The position numbers were made by a program, and so were the translations under genes. From the NCBI GenBank assembly GCA_035485575.1, contig DATHNW010000023.1, positions 47,006-111,005 on the forward strand: DNA of 64,000 nucleotides. The letters are read 5' to 3'. The stretch comes from DASRHD01 sp035485575. GTDB lineage: Bacteria; Verrucomicrobiota; Verrucomicrobiia; Opitutales; Opitutaceae. Positions 33,102-41,389 of this stretch are shown here, one piece after another (the first letter of the stretch is position 1; each line of letters begins with the position of its first letter). The notes under the pieces were generated by a model, which saw only the letters and a list, made by a program, of their open reading frames with translations, ran no database searches and had not been told where the DNA came from.

Positions 33102-33854
33102 TTAATCGATCGCCATTTTCAGGCGGGCGATGAAATCGTCCATCTCCTTGTCGGCGATGTCCGATACGGCGACGAAATTCATGCCGCCCTGCCGCCAGGC
33201 GCAGATCGTGTAGCCGAGATGTTGCGCCTCGGCGAAGGGAAGCTCCGTTTTCGCGGGCCAGATCAACAGGGTTACAAAATGCTTGTGCCGTTGATAGACT
33301 AGCGCCGCCGCGGTCTGTCCGCCAAAGCGCTCAAGGCGCGCGCCCAGCAGCGGGAAACCGTCCGCCGTCAGATCCGCGACCGGCGGAGAAAAATCGAGTT
33401 TGCCGGACAGCCAGGGCTTGACCGTATGCCGGTCGGACGAGACCACATCGGTCAGATGATCCGTCATCATGGCGCGCAGGTGGCTGGAAACCACTTCATC
33501 GCTGAATTGCGCGGTCCGGGCATGATGGTCGCCCCATTGATAACCGACCAGCGCCGCGAGGCAGAGTCCGGCCAGCGCACCGGCGATGCTCCACGCCGGC
33601 CACCAGAACGACCGCGAAGGAACCGCGGCTCTTTCCTCCCGCAGTTGCGCGCGAATCCGTGTGGCCAGATGGGGCGGCGGAGCAAACGATGGCAGTTTTC
33701 CCCGCACCAGCTCACGCAGGGCCGACTGCTGGCGCGCGGCTTCGGCGCAGGCGGCGCAGGTTTGCAGATGGGCGCCCACCTCGGTGTCGTGCACGAGATC
33801 GAGTTCCCCATCGAGATGAGCGGCCAGCCAGCGGCGGGTTTCGTTACAGTCCAT
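33102..33854 (-). CDS. Zinc-finger anti-sigma factor
   Basis: 250 residues from ATG 33854. The N-terminal HxxxCxxC (HLQTCAAC) within CNETRRWLAAHLDGELDLVH is the zf-HC2/ZAS domain that holds an ECF sigma factor inactive. One membrane helix (~88-107, WWPAWSIAGALAGLCLAALV) follows, then a ~140-residue periplasmic domain. The gene overlaps the sigma gene stop by 11 bp. The periplasmic part has no Cys besides the finger region, apart from one near the end; the signal is unknown. Confidence 0.92.
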   Translation of the reverse strand: MDCNETRRWLAAHLDGELDLVHDTEVGAHLQTCAACAEAARQQSALRELVRGKLPSFAPPPHLATRIRAQLREERAAVPSRSFWWPAWSIAGALAGLCLAALVGYQWGDHHARTAQFSDEVVSSHLRAMMTDHLTDVVSSDRHTVKPWLSGKLDFSPPVADLTADGFPLLGARLERFGGQTAAALVYQRHKHFVTLLIWPAKTELPFAEAQHLGYTICAWRQGGMNFVAVSDIADKEMDDFIARLKMAID

Positions 33855-34368
33855 GGGACGTCTCCTTGGCCAGCAAGCCGAGCAGTTCGCGGTGCAGACG
33901 CTCGCGGGCGCGGGCCAGCCGCGACATGACCGTGCCAAGCGGGATGCCGGCGACCTCGGCGATTTCACGGTAAGGCAGGCCTTCGAGATCGTGCAGGATG
34001 ATCATCTCGCGCATTTTTTCGGGCAGCACGGCCAGGGCTTCGCGCAAAAGCTCGGCGCCGACTTCACCGCGTAGGCGCTCGGCGGCCTCCGCCCGGTCGT
34101 CGCCGGCGCCATGCAGCGATTCATCAAATGGCTCATGCAGATCTGTTTTTTGATTTTTGCGCAGCCGGGTATAGCAGACATTGCGCACGATGGTGAGCAG
34201 CCACGCGCGCCCGTCACCATCGCCGCGGAACTGCCCGAACGCCTTGTAAGCGCGCAGATAGGCCTCCTGGACCGAGTCCTCGGCATCATGCTCGTTGCGC
34301 AGGAGCCAGCGCGCCAGGTTATAGGCATTGGGCAGATGTGGGAGCATGATTTCTTCGAACGATGGCAT
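33844..34368 (-). CDS. ECF-type RNA polymerase sigma factor
   Basis: 174 residues. Region 2: YNLARWLLRNEHDAEDSVQE, AYLRAYKAFGQFRGDGDGRA. Region 4: LPEKMREMIILHDLEGLPYR and EIAEVAGIPLGTVMSRLARA, the HTH that reads the -35 box. No region 3, as usual in ECF. The cognate anti-sigma gene overlaps downstream. The promoter has GGAATAAA and CGTC 16 bases apart (34420-34444), fitting autoregulation. A divergent operon of metallophosphoesterase, DUF2231 and cytochrome c starts 191 bp away and has its own GGAAT at 34481. Confidence 0.95.
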   Translation of the reverse strand: MPSFEEIMLPHLPNAYNLARWLLRNEHDAEDSVQEAYLRAYKAFGQFRGDGDGRAWLLTIVRNVCYTRLRKNQKTDLHEPFDESLHGAGDDRAEAAERLRGEVGAELLREALAVLPEKMREMIILHDLEGLPYREIAEVAGIPLGTVMSRLARARERLHRELLGLLAKETSHGL

Positions 34369-34419
34369 GCGGTGCGGTGCGACGCGGACGGCATGGAGCA
34401 GACCTCCATGATGGATGAT

Positions 34420-34444
34420 GACGCCGGCGGGACGCGTTTATTCC
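34420..34444 (-). promoter_or_regulatory. ECF-type promoter of the sigma/anti-sigma operon
   Basis: GGAAT (34444-34440, within GGAATAAA), 16 bases, CGTC (34423-34420) on the minus strand, a standard ECF -35/-10 layout. Predicted start ~34413, 45 nt before the ATG. Confidence 0.6.
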
Positions 34445-34480
34445 AAATTGGTCGAAGAAATTTTCTTTTTCGCCGGGCGC

Positions 34481-34510
34481 GGAATACGCCGGCGGCACAG
34501 ATAGTAATAC
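34481..34510 (+). promoter_or_regulatory. Possible divergent ECF-type -35 element
   Basis: GGAAT at 34481-34485 is followed after 16-18 bases by TAGTAAT (34502-34508). The -35 matches the divergent sigma promoter; the -10 does not match CGTC. It lies ~75 bp before the metallophosphoesterase ATG. Confidence 0.3.
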
Positions 34511-34559
34511 CACTACGAATCATCTCAACTTCCACCGTTCGTTTCAATCCTTGTCTCAA

Positions 34560-35531
34560 ATGAATGACATCATCACCCACGACCACCACCACGACGGCGT
34601 CGACCGCCGCGGCTTTCTCAAATGCATGGCTTGGACCGGCACCGGCGTGCTCTGGTCCATCAGCGGCGGCCTGCTCACCTCGCGCGTGCTCGGCCAGACC
34701 ACCGGGGGCGCCGCGCTGCCCGCACCGGTCGGCGAACTGCATTTCGTGCAGATCAGCGACAGCCACATCGGCTTCAACAAGCCCGCCATCAACCAGGACG
34801 TGACCGCGACGTTTCGCGAAACCATCGCGCGCATCAACGCCCTCCCCCAGGCGCCGGAATTTCTCCTGCACACCGGCGACCTCAGCCATCTCGCCGAAGC
34901 GGACGAATTCGACACGCTCGAGCAGCTGCTCCGCGACTGCAAGGTGAAGCAGACCTTCTACGTCCCGGGCGAACACGACATCCTGAACGACAACGGTGTG
35001 CAATACCTTGCCCGCTTCGGCAAGGGCACGCTCGGCAGCGGCTGGCACAGCTTCGACCAGAAAGGCGTGCATTTCATCGGCCTCTCCAACGTCGCCAACA
35101 TCAACGAAGGCGGCCTCGGCACACTTGGCGCCGAACAGCTCGACTGGCTGGCGAAAGATCTCGCGCCGCTCTCCGCCGACACCCCGATCGTCGTCTATGC
35201 CCACATTCCGCTCTGGTCGGTCTATCCGAAATGGGGCTGGGGCACCGATGACGCGGAAAAAGCCCTGCGCCTGCTCAAGCGCTTCGGCTCCGTGACCGTG
35301 CTCAACGGCCACATTCACCAGGCGCTCCAGAAGATCGAGGGCAACATCACCTTCCACACCGCGCGCTCGACCGCGTTCCCCCAGCCCGCACCCGGCACCG
35401 CGCCGAAACCCGGACCAATGAAGGTCGAGGCCGACCACCTGCGCTCGTTCCTCGGGCTGACCAGTGTGTCCTACGTGGAAAAGGTCAGTCCGCTGGCCAT
35501 CGTGGATTCAACCCTCGCCGACCAAAGCTGA
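34560..35531 (+). CDS. Tat-exported metallophosphoesterase (calcineurin-like)
   Basis: 323 residues from ATG 34560; a TTG at 34551 is possible. Twin-arginine signal DRRGFLKCMAWTGTGVLWSI. Metal-site motifs: FVQISDSHIGF (D-x-H), HTGDLSHL (GD), VPGEHDI (in place of GNHD), YAHIPLW and NGHIHQAL (GHxH). It likely acts in the periplasm on a phosphoester; no substrate is evident. GEHD instead of GNHD is a notable substitution at a metal-binding position. It is co-directional with DUF2231 (6 bp later) and cytochrome c. Confidence 0.9.
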   Translation: MNDIITHDHHHDGVDRRGFLKCMAWTGTGVLWSISGGLLTSRVLGQTTGGAALPAPVGELHFVQISDSHIGFNKPAINQDVTATFRETIARINALPQAPEFLLHTGDLSHLAEADEFDTLEQLLRDCKVKQTFYVPGEHDILNDNGVQYLARFGKGTLGSGWHSFDQKGVHFIGLSNVANINEGGLGTLGAEQLDWLAKDLAPLSADTPIVVYAHIPLWSVYPKWGWGTDDAEKALRLLKRFGSVTVLNGHIHQALQKIEGNITFHTARSTAFPQPAPGTAPKPGPMKVEADHLRSFLGLTSVSYVEKVSPLAIVDSTLADQS

Positions 35532-35536
35532 TTCCC

Positions 35537-35962
35537 ATGGATCCCGCCTTCTGGGCGAAAGTGCATGGCGCGACCACGCACTTTCCCATCGCCATGATCT
35601 TCGGCGCCTGCCTGTGCGACACCGCCGCACTGTGCTTCTGGCACCAGCCTGCCGCCGGCGCGCTGCGCACCACCGGCAAATACGCCGCCATCGCCGCTGC
35701 GCTCGGCAGCGTGCCTGCTGTGATTTCCGGACTGGTGATGACGCACGGCGACATGCTCGGCCATGACGCGCTGCGCTGGCACCACCTTTTCGTATGGCCC
35801 GCGTTTGCGCTGATGATCGCGGCGGCGGTCTGGCGCAGCCTCGTCCGCGAGCAAGTCTCGCGACGCGGATACGCCGGTTACCTCGGGGCAATTTATGTGC
35901 TCACCATCCTGATCGCCGCCACCGGCTACTGGGGCGGCGAAATGTTGCAAACCTTCCCGTGA
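35537..35962 (+). CDS. DUF2231 four-helix membrane protein
   Basis: 141 residues. KVHGATTHFPIAMIFGACLC, MTHGDMLGHDALRWHHLFVW and IAATGYWGGEMLQTFP carry the conserved His residues of DUF2231 (HFP, H..H). Its helices could bind haem or quinone, which would fit the neighbouring cytochrome c. Function unproven. The stop overlaps the cytochrome start (GTGA). Confidence 0.88.
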   Translation: MDPAFWAKVHGATTHFPIAMIFGACLCDTAALCFWHQPAAGALRTTGKYAAIAAALGSVPAVISGLVMTHGDMLGHDALRWHHLFVWPAFALMIAAAVWRSLVREQVSRRGYAGYLGAIYVLTILIAATGYWGGEMLQTFP

Positions 35963-36348
35963 ATGCACGCCAAGCCCTCCTCGCGAGCGCAGCCGCCGGC
36001 GCCGTGGCGCTCATGGCCGCAAACGCACTGGCGGCTGTCCTCCAGCACGAAGCCACCGCCCGCTCGCATGAGCTGCCGCCCTATGCCCCACCCGCCGCGA
36101 TCGCCGGCCTGGCGCCTGACGTGCTACTGGCGCGCGGGCGTAAGCTTTATTTCGGCAACTGCGCCCATTGCCACGGCGAGGACGCACATGGCGACGAAGG
36201 ACCCGACCTCCATGATGTCGAGGTGAGCGACCGTCGCATTGCGACCGTCGTCAAGAAAGGCATCAAGGGCGAGATGCCGACTTTCGGAAAAAAACTCAAC
36301 GACGCCGATATCGCCGCGCTTGTCGTTTATGTGCGCGCCTTGCACTGA
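35959..36348 (+). CDS. Class I cytochrome c, secreted
   Basis: 129 residues from a GTG at 35959 overlapping the DUF2231 stop. Signal-like segment (LLASAAAGAVALMAANALAA) then GRKLYFGNCAHCHGEDAHGD with CAHCH, and distal Met in KGEMPTFGKKLNDADIAALV. Probably an electron carrier in the periplasm, receiving electrons from the DUF2231 membrane protein. It closes the three-gene operon opposite the ECF sigma gene. Confidence 0.9.
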   Translation: MNARQALLASAAAGAVALMAANALAAVLQHEATARSHELPPYAPPAAIAGLAPDVLLARGRKLYFGNCAHCHGEDAHGDEGPDLHDVEVSDRRIATVVKKGIKGEMPTFGKKLNDADIAALVVYVRALH

Positions 36349-36390
36349 ATAGACCCTGCGACGCGACCACGCCATCAATTGATTCACCTC

Positions 36391-37161
36391 TTATGCCGAA
36401 GGCCCCGGAACGACTGCATTTTTCGATTTGATCGAGTATCCGACGAGGATTGCAAGCAGGCCGAAGAGGACCGCTGATGAGCCAATTGTGCCAAGACCAA
36501 GCCCGCCCCTGGTCGACGGCTTGGTCAAGAAATCCCCGAAAGTCGCCCCAAAGGGACGCGTGAGAATGAAGGCAATCCAAAACAAAAGCACCGGGGAGAT
36601 TTTCGTGAACCAATGGCCCACGGCGACCAAGGCCAGCAATGAGCTGATGAGAATCGCGCCACCCAGGAACCCAAGGCCCGAACTATCCGCCAAATAATCA
36701 CCCAAGGCCGTTCCAAGCGTATTCGAAAACAGGATCGCAATCCAATAGAACAGCTCCCCTTTTCTGCTGACAATCCGATCGACCGAAAGTGAACCTTCGC
36801 TGAGCCGCCAAATGATGAGAACCGAGACAAGCAGCGCCACCAGCAAGGCCGATCCCCTGGCATACCCAAGCTGAAGGGTGCGATCCATGAAGTCGGACAT
36901 CGTCGTGCCCGCCGTGCTGGTGGCCAAAATCACGGTCCAATACAAAACCGGCCTGAACTTGCGTGATCGCAACTGGGCAGTAAGCGCGACCAAAAAAAGC
37001 GCGACCAGGATGATCGAACTCAGGGCATAGCCCACATTGAGCGTCATCGACACCAAGTCGCCCCCCGTCTCGCCCAAGGTCGTAGCGCAGATCTTCATGA
37101 TCCAGAACGCCAGGGTGATTTGCGGGATTTTACTGGCCCCGTTTATCGAGGTATTTTGCAT
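36391..37161 (-). CDS. Four-fold repeat membrane protein (COG4705-like)
   Basis: 256 residues from ATG 37161. Four repeats of two helices, each starting with a T-x-G-(E/D)-like motif: CATTLGETGGDLVSMTL, GTTMSDFMDRTLQLGY, GTALGDYLADSSGLGF and FGATFGDFLTKPSTRGGLGL. Each repeat pairs an acidic residue with Gly/Thr, a pattern that could form an ion-binding site. Family known as uncharacterised conserved membrane protein COG4705. Transport is inferred only from the repeat geometry. No neighbour helps. Confidence 0.82.
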   Translation of the reverse strand: MQNTSINGASKIPQITLAFWIMKICATTLGETGGDLVSMTLNVGYALSSIILVALFLVALTAQLRSRKFRPVLYWTVILATSTAGTTMSDFMDRTLQLGYARGSALLVALLVSVLIIWRLSEGSLSVDRIVSRKGELFYWIAILFSNTLGTALGDYLADSSGLGFLGGAILISSLLALVAVGHWFTKISPVLLFWIAFILTRPFGATFGDFLTKPSTRGGLGLGTIGSSAVLFGLLAILVGYSIKSKNAVVPGPSA

Positions 37162-37300
37162 TTCAATGGGATTCGAAGGCCATGGAGGTTGCGCCCGCGA
37201 CTGGCGTGATCCGTGCAACCCGGAACTTCAGGCGTGCCGGCGCCAGTGCAAACTGAAGCAAAAATTTAACGCGTGAACCGCATTTCATCGGGCCAAAATT

Positions 37301-38314
37301 TCATGGCCCAACCACGAGCACAGTAAACGTGCCGGGTAGAATCGGGCGGCGGCGGGAAGAACCGTCCGCGGGTGCCGGGCCGAATTCGGCCGTGGGGAGG
37401 AAAATCCGGCCGGTTTTTTCATCGAGCGCGAGCGTGCGTGCGCCGTACTGCGTGGTCACATTTTGCAGCACGCTGAATTTGTCGGGCGATTCTTCCTGCA
37501 CGACCGTAAGCGTGCCGCCCCGGCTGGAACTGAAAGCGCGGCCGGTGGCGGGCTCGAACCCCGCGCCGTCGGGATCGGCGCCGCTGGCCTCGGTCGCGAT
37601 GACCTTGCCCGTGTCGCTGTCGAGTACGATGAACTTTTCGTTCGCACAGGCGGAGAAAAGGCGGTGGTGCACGCGGTCGATGGCGAGGCCGGTCGGCCCC
37701 TCCCCCGGTGCGAGGGACCAGGTGGCCTTCTTTTCGAGCGAATGGGTGTCAACGACGTGGATGACGCTCTTGTCCTCGACATTGACGAACAGCCGGCCGC
37801 GGCCGTCGAAGGCCAGCTGCTCAAGTCCGCCGCCGAGCTCGATGTTGGCTTTGACCTCGCCGGCGGCGGGATCGATCACATCGACGCTGCCGCTGCCGTT
37901 GCAGACAAAGACCTGCTTGGTGTCGGGATCGTAGTCGAGAGCGTCGGGTTTTTTGCCCTTCGAGGGAATGACCTTGAGCACCTGAAGCGTCTTGAGGTCG
38001 AACATCGTGACGGTGTTGTCGCGGCCATTGCTGACGAAGCCGTGGTTAAACTCTGGCGCGACCGCGATGCCGTGCACACCGTTGCCCGGCGCGACTTCGC
38101 CGACTTTTTTGCCGGTGTCGGCATCGAGCACCTCGACGCGTGTGGCGTGCGACACGTAGATACGGCGCGCCGCGGAATCGACACAAAGCATGTCATAGCC
38201 GCCCTCACCGCCAATGGGATAGCGATTGATGATATGATAACCATTATCGGCAAAAATGGCCCGAGGGCCGGCCAGAATCAGCAAGGCTGCGAACAATAAA
38301 AGGATGGAACGCAT
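37301..38314 (-). CDS. YncE-like beta-propeller protein, secreted
   Basis: 337 residues with a signal peptide (MRSILLLFAALLILAGPRAI FA). WD/NHL-like blades repeat every ~40 residues: RIYVSHATRVEVLDADTGKK, HGFVSNGRDNTVTMFDLKTL, QVFVCNGSGSVDVIDPAAGE, RLFVNVEDKSVIHVVDTHSL. YncE-family proteins are periplasmic seven-bladed propellers; function mostly unknown, sometimes iron-related or DNA-binding in E. coli. It is divergent from the Mpv17-like gene. Confidence 0.9.
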   Translation of the reverse strand: MRSILLLFAALLILAGPRAIFADNGYHIINRYPIGGEGGYDMLCVDSAARRIYVSHATRVEVLDADTGKKVGEVAPGNGVHGIAVAPEFNHGFVSNGRDNTVTMFDLKTLQVLKVIPSKGKKPDALDYDPDTKQVFVCNGSGSVDVIDPAAGEVKANIELGGGLEQLAFDGRGRLFVNVEDKSVIHVVDTHSLEKKATWSLAPGEGPTGLAIDRVHHRLFSACANEKFIVLDSDTGKVIATEASGADPDGAGFEPATGRAFSSSRGGTLTVVQEESPDKFSVLQNVTTQYGARTLALDEKTGRIFLPTAEFGPAPADGSSRRRPILPGTFTVLVVGP

Positions 38315-38435
38315 AATGGGTTTGGGTTGAGCGCGGCCAAAGCAGCCGCGCGATCCAGCATCAGCGCAAACATATCCCACCGTGAAGCGAAATCCACTCG
38401 CCTCGCCCGTCCCGCACCCAACAATCGCGGACTTC

Positions 38436-39137
38436 ATGCCCGAAGCCTCCGCTCTTCGTGAAGCCCCCTGGCGGGCCGGCCTGCGCGCCGCCCGCGCCCA
38501 TCTCGTGCCCGGCCTCATACTCCAAGCCTGCGCCCTCGCGCTCGTTGTCGCCTATTATCAACACCCTCCGACGCATGCCGCGCTCGACGCGCTCGCGAAT
38601 TTTCGCGCCCGCACCGGGCGGCTCTACGGCATCGTGGCAACAGGGCTGTTCGGCGGCGTGCTGCCGTTTGTTTATTTAAAATTGCATCCGGCCACACGCG
38701 ACCGCTACACGCTCGCACAAGGCGCATTTCTACTGGGTTTCTGGGCCTACAAGGGCTTCGAAGTCGACCTGTGGTACCGCATGCTCAACGCCGTCATCGG
38801 CCCCGGGCACGACACGGCGACCATCGCGACGAAGATGTTCCTCGACCAGTTTGTCTACTGCCCGATCTTCGCCGTGCCCCTTTCGACGCTCGTCTATGCG
38901 TGGTGCGAGGCGCATTTCGACACGGCAACATTGCGGGCCGACGTGTGCGCCGGCGGTTGGTATGGCCGGCGCGTGCTGCCCATGCTCATCGGCAACCTCG
39001 GCGTGTGGGTGCCCGCCGTGTGCATCATTTATGCGCTGCCCCTGGCTCTGCAGCTGCCGCTCTTCAATCTCGTGCTGTGCTTCTTCACCCTCATTCTCGC
39101 GCACATGGCAAAGCGGGAGGAGCCCCCGGCCCGATAA
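38436..39137 (+). CDS. Mpv17/PMP22-like membrane protein
   Basis: 233 residues from ATG 38436 (GTG 38382 possible). The core matches the Mpv17/PMP22 pattern: ATKMFLDQFVYCPIFAVPLS (DQxVxxP), then LPMLIGNLGVWVPAVCIIYA and LPLALQLPLFNLVLCFFTLI (NxxVWxP...YxxPLxxQ). About four helices. The family is best known from eukaryotic organelle membranes, where it affects small-solute permeability; bacterial members are little studied. Assignment is from motif spacing read by eye. Confidence 0.65.
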   Translation: MPEASALREAPWRAGLRAARAHLVPGLILQACALALVVAYYQHPPTHAALDALANFRARTGRLYGIVATGLFGGVLPFVYLKLHPATRDRYTLAQGAFLLGFWAYKGFEVDLWYRMLNAVIGPGHDTATIATKMFLDQFVYCPIFAVPLSTLVYAWCEAHFDTATLRADVCAGGWYGRRVLPMLIGNLGVWVPAVCIIYALPLALQLPLFNLVLCFFTLILAHMAKREEPPAR

Positions 39138-39198
39138 ATTTTCCGGAATACATCCGCGGCATTGCGTGTCTCGCATTACAGACATAATCTTCCAATCC

Positions 39199-41268
39199 AT
39201 GCTGCCCCGACGCGCTTTTTACCTTTTTACCCTCGCCGCGTTCTTCGCTCCGGCGTCACGCGCGGCGCAATCGCATGTGCAGGCCTCGCTTGTCGCGACC
39301 AGCACGTCCATCCAGCCCAGCCAGCCGTTCACCGTCGCGTTGCATCTTGTGCATGAACCGCACTGGCATACCTACTGGCTGAATGCGGGCACCGGCTATG
39401 CCACCTCGATCGCGTGGACGCTGCCCGACGGTTTCAAGGCCGGCACCATCCAGTGGCCCGTGCCAATCGTTCTCCACGACTCGAGCGGCGCCATCACGGG
39501 CAACGGCTATGAAGGAGACGCCTTCTTGCCGGTCGAAATCACGCCGCCTGCCACACTCAAGCCCGGCGATACAGTCACGCTTCGCGCACACGCCGACTGG
39601 CTGATGTGCAGCGAGGTATGCGTGCCGGGCAAGGCAGATGTCACTCTCACTCTGCCCGTCAGCGCCGACCCCCCGCAGCCTTCTGAATGGGCCGCGAAAC
39701 TTGCCGCCCAGCCCATGCCGCACCCCCCCGTCGGCTGGAATATCAGCGCTGCCCGCTCCGGGAAAAATCTCCGGCTGCGCCTGCTGCCCGTCGATGATGC
39801 GCCGCGCGAACTGAACGCGCCGCATTTTTTCGCCGACGACGGCTTCATCGAATACGACCAGCCGCAGACCGTGCTCCGAGCGAATGGCGGCTACGAATTT
39901 GTGTTGCCGATCGCCGAGTCAGCCGACGCGAAAACGGCGCGGCTCACCGGTGTTCTAGCGACGGGAAATCCCCTCGCCGGCCTGCGCATCGACGTGCCGC
40001 TGACCGCGACAATCCCCGACGCCCAAGCTTCAATTGCCAACGCCCAGCCGCAGGCCGCCGCGGGCAGCGGCCTGCCGGGCACGCTCGTCCTCGCCTTCTT
40101 CGGCGGGCTCATTCTCAACCTCATGCCGTGCGTCTTTCCCGTGCTCGGCATCAAAATCCTCGGCTTCGTGCAGCATGCGGGCAGCGAACGCCGCAAGGTC
40201 GTCGCGCACGGCCTCGTTTTTGCACTCGGCGTGCTGCTCTCGTTCTGGGCGCTTGCCGGCGCACTCGCCGCGTTGCGCGCCAGCGGCCAGCAGCTGGGCT
40301 GGGGCTTTCAGCTCCAGTCGCCCGGCTTCGTGTTTACGCTCGCCGCCTTGATGCTCGTGTTCGCGCTCAACCTGAGCGGCGTGTTTGAGTTCGGCCTCTC
40401 CGCAACCAGCGTCGGCGGCTCGCTACAGACGAAGTCCGGCCTGAGTGGCACGTTCTTCAGCGGCGTGCTCGCGACCATCGTCGCCACCCCGTGCAGCGCA
40501 CCGTTCCTCGCGCCCGCGCTCGGCGCCGCGCTCGCGCTTCCGACCGTGCAATCGTTCATCGTCTTCACCGCCATCGCACTCGGCCTCTCCACGCCCTACC
40601 TGCTGCTCTCGCTCTTTCCCGCCGCCGTGAAATTCCTGCCGCGGCCGGGCGCGTGGATGGAAACGTTCAAGCAGTTCATGGCCTTTCCGCTCTATGCCAC
40701 GGTCGCCGCCCTCATCTGGGTGCTGTCCGGCCAGATCAACGAAAACAGCCAGCTCACCGCGCTCTTCGGCCTCACCGTCATCGCCATGGCCGCATGGCTC
40801 TACGGGCGCTGGCACGCGCCCGGCGCGAAGCCGGCCCGCGCGCGTTTCGGCCTGCTCGGCGGCGCGGCGCTGCTCGTGCTCGGCGGCTGGCTCGGCTGGC
40901 CGCAGGCGCCCGCCCCCACCGACATAACCTGGGAGCCGTGGAGCGCCGAGCGCGTCACGCAGTTGCGCGCAGACCACCGCATCATCTACGTCGATTTCAC
41001 CGCGCGCTGGTGCGCCACCTGCCAGGCCAACAAGAAGCTCGTCTTCCACGACGCCGCGGTGCTGAAGACCTTTCACGACAAAAAAATCGCCACCCTGCGC
41101 GCCGACTGGACAAACGCCGATCCGCGCATCACCGCCGAGCTGGCCAGGTTCGGCCGCAGCGCCGTGCCCTTCGATCTCCTCTATCTGCCGGGCGAGTCAG
41201 AGCCCAAAACTTTGCCCGAGCTCTTGACGCCCGGCATCGTGCTCAAGGCGCTGGACGAAAAAGACTGA
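39199..41268 (+). CDS. DsbD/ScsB-type protein-disulfide reductase
   Basis: 689 residues from ATG 39199 with a signal peptide. N-terminal DsbD-alpha-like domain (residues ~25-150; HWHTYWLNAGTGYATSIAWT, WLMCSEVCVPGKADV with C-x3-C). Central CcdA/DsbD-beta membrane part: FFGGLILNLMPCVFPVLGIK and ATIVATPCSAPFLAPALGAA, which carry the two membrane Cys. C-terminal thioredoxin gamma domain with FTARWCATCQANKKLVF (CxxC). It carries reducing equivalents from cytoplasmic thioredoxin to the periplasm. C-terminal and N-terminal domains are not separated into ScsBCD genes here. Confidence 0.92.
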   Translation: MLPRRAFYLFTLAAFFAPASRAAQSHVQASLVATSTSIQPSQPFTVALHLVHEPHWHTYWLNAGTGYATSIAWTLPDGFKAGTIQWPVPIVLHDSSGAITGNGYEGDAFLPVEITPPATLKPGDTVTLRAHADWLMCSEVCVPGKADVTLTLPVSADPPQPSEWAAKLAAQPMPHPPVGWNISAARSGKNLRLRLLPVDDAPRELNAPHFFADDGFIEYDQPQTVLRANGGYEFVLPIAESADAKTARLTGVLATGNPLAGLRIDVPLTATIPDAQASIANAQPQAAAGSGLPGTLVLAFFGGLILNLMPCVFPVLGIKILGFVQHAGSERRKVVAHGLVFALGVLLSFWALAGALAALRASGQQLGWGFQLQSPGFVFTLAALMLVFALNLSGVFEFGLSATSVGGSLQTKSGLSGTFFSGVLATIVATPCSAPFLAPALGAALALPTVQSFIVFTAIALGLSTPYLLLSLFPAAVKFLPRPGAWMETFKQFMAFPLYATVAALIWVLSGQINENSQLTALFGLTVIAMAAWLYGRWHAPGAKPARARFGLLGGAALLVLGGWLGWPQAPAPTDITWEPWSAERVTQLRADHRIIYVDFTARWCATCQANKKLVFHDAAVLKTFHDKKIATLRADWTNADPRITAELARFGRSAVPFDLLYLPGESEPKTLPELLTPGIVLKALDEKD

Positions 41269-41389
41269 GCAAAATTATATCCGCTTTCGCTGTCGGTCCG
41301 GCATTCGGCGGGCAGATGGGAGTTAAAAAATCCGACATGGCGCGCCGGATTTCTTCGCAACCCATTTGAATTTATGGAAAGATTGGCCT

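Noticed and set aside
34002..35438. 478-residue minus-strand frame opposite the metallophosphoesterase
   Set aside because: Val/Gly/Asp-rich antisense. It overlaps the sigma gene in another frame, and the plus-strand protein has clear Tat and metal motifs.
41328..41352. AAATCCG...CGGATTT inverted repeat after the DsbD-like gene
   Set aside because: Seven-bp arms with an 11-base spacer and no U-tract on the plus strand; insufficient for a terminator call.
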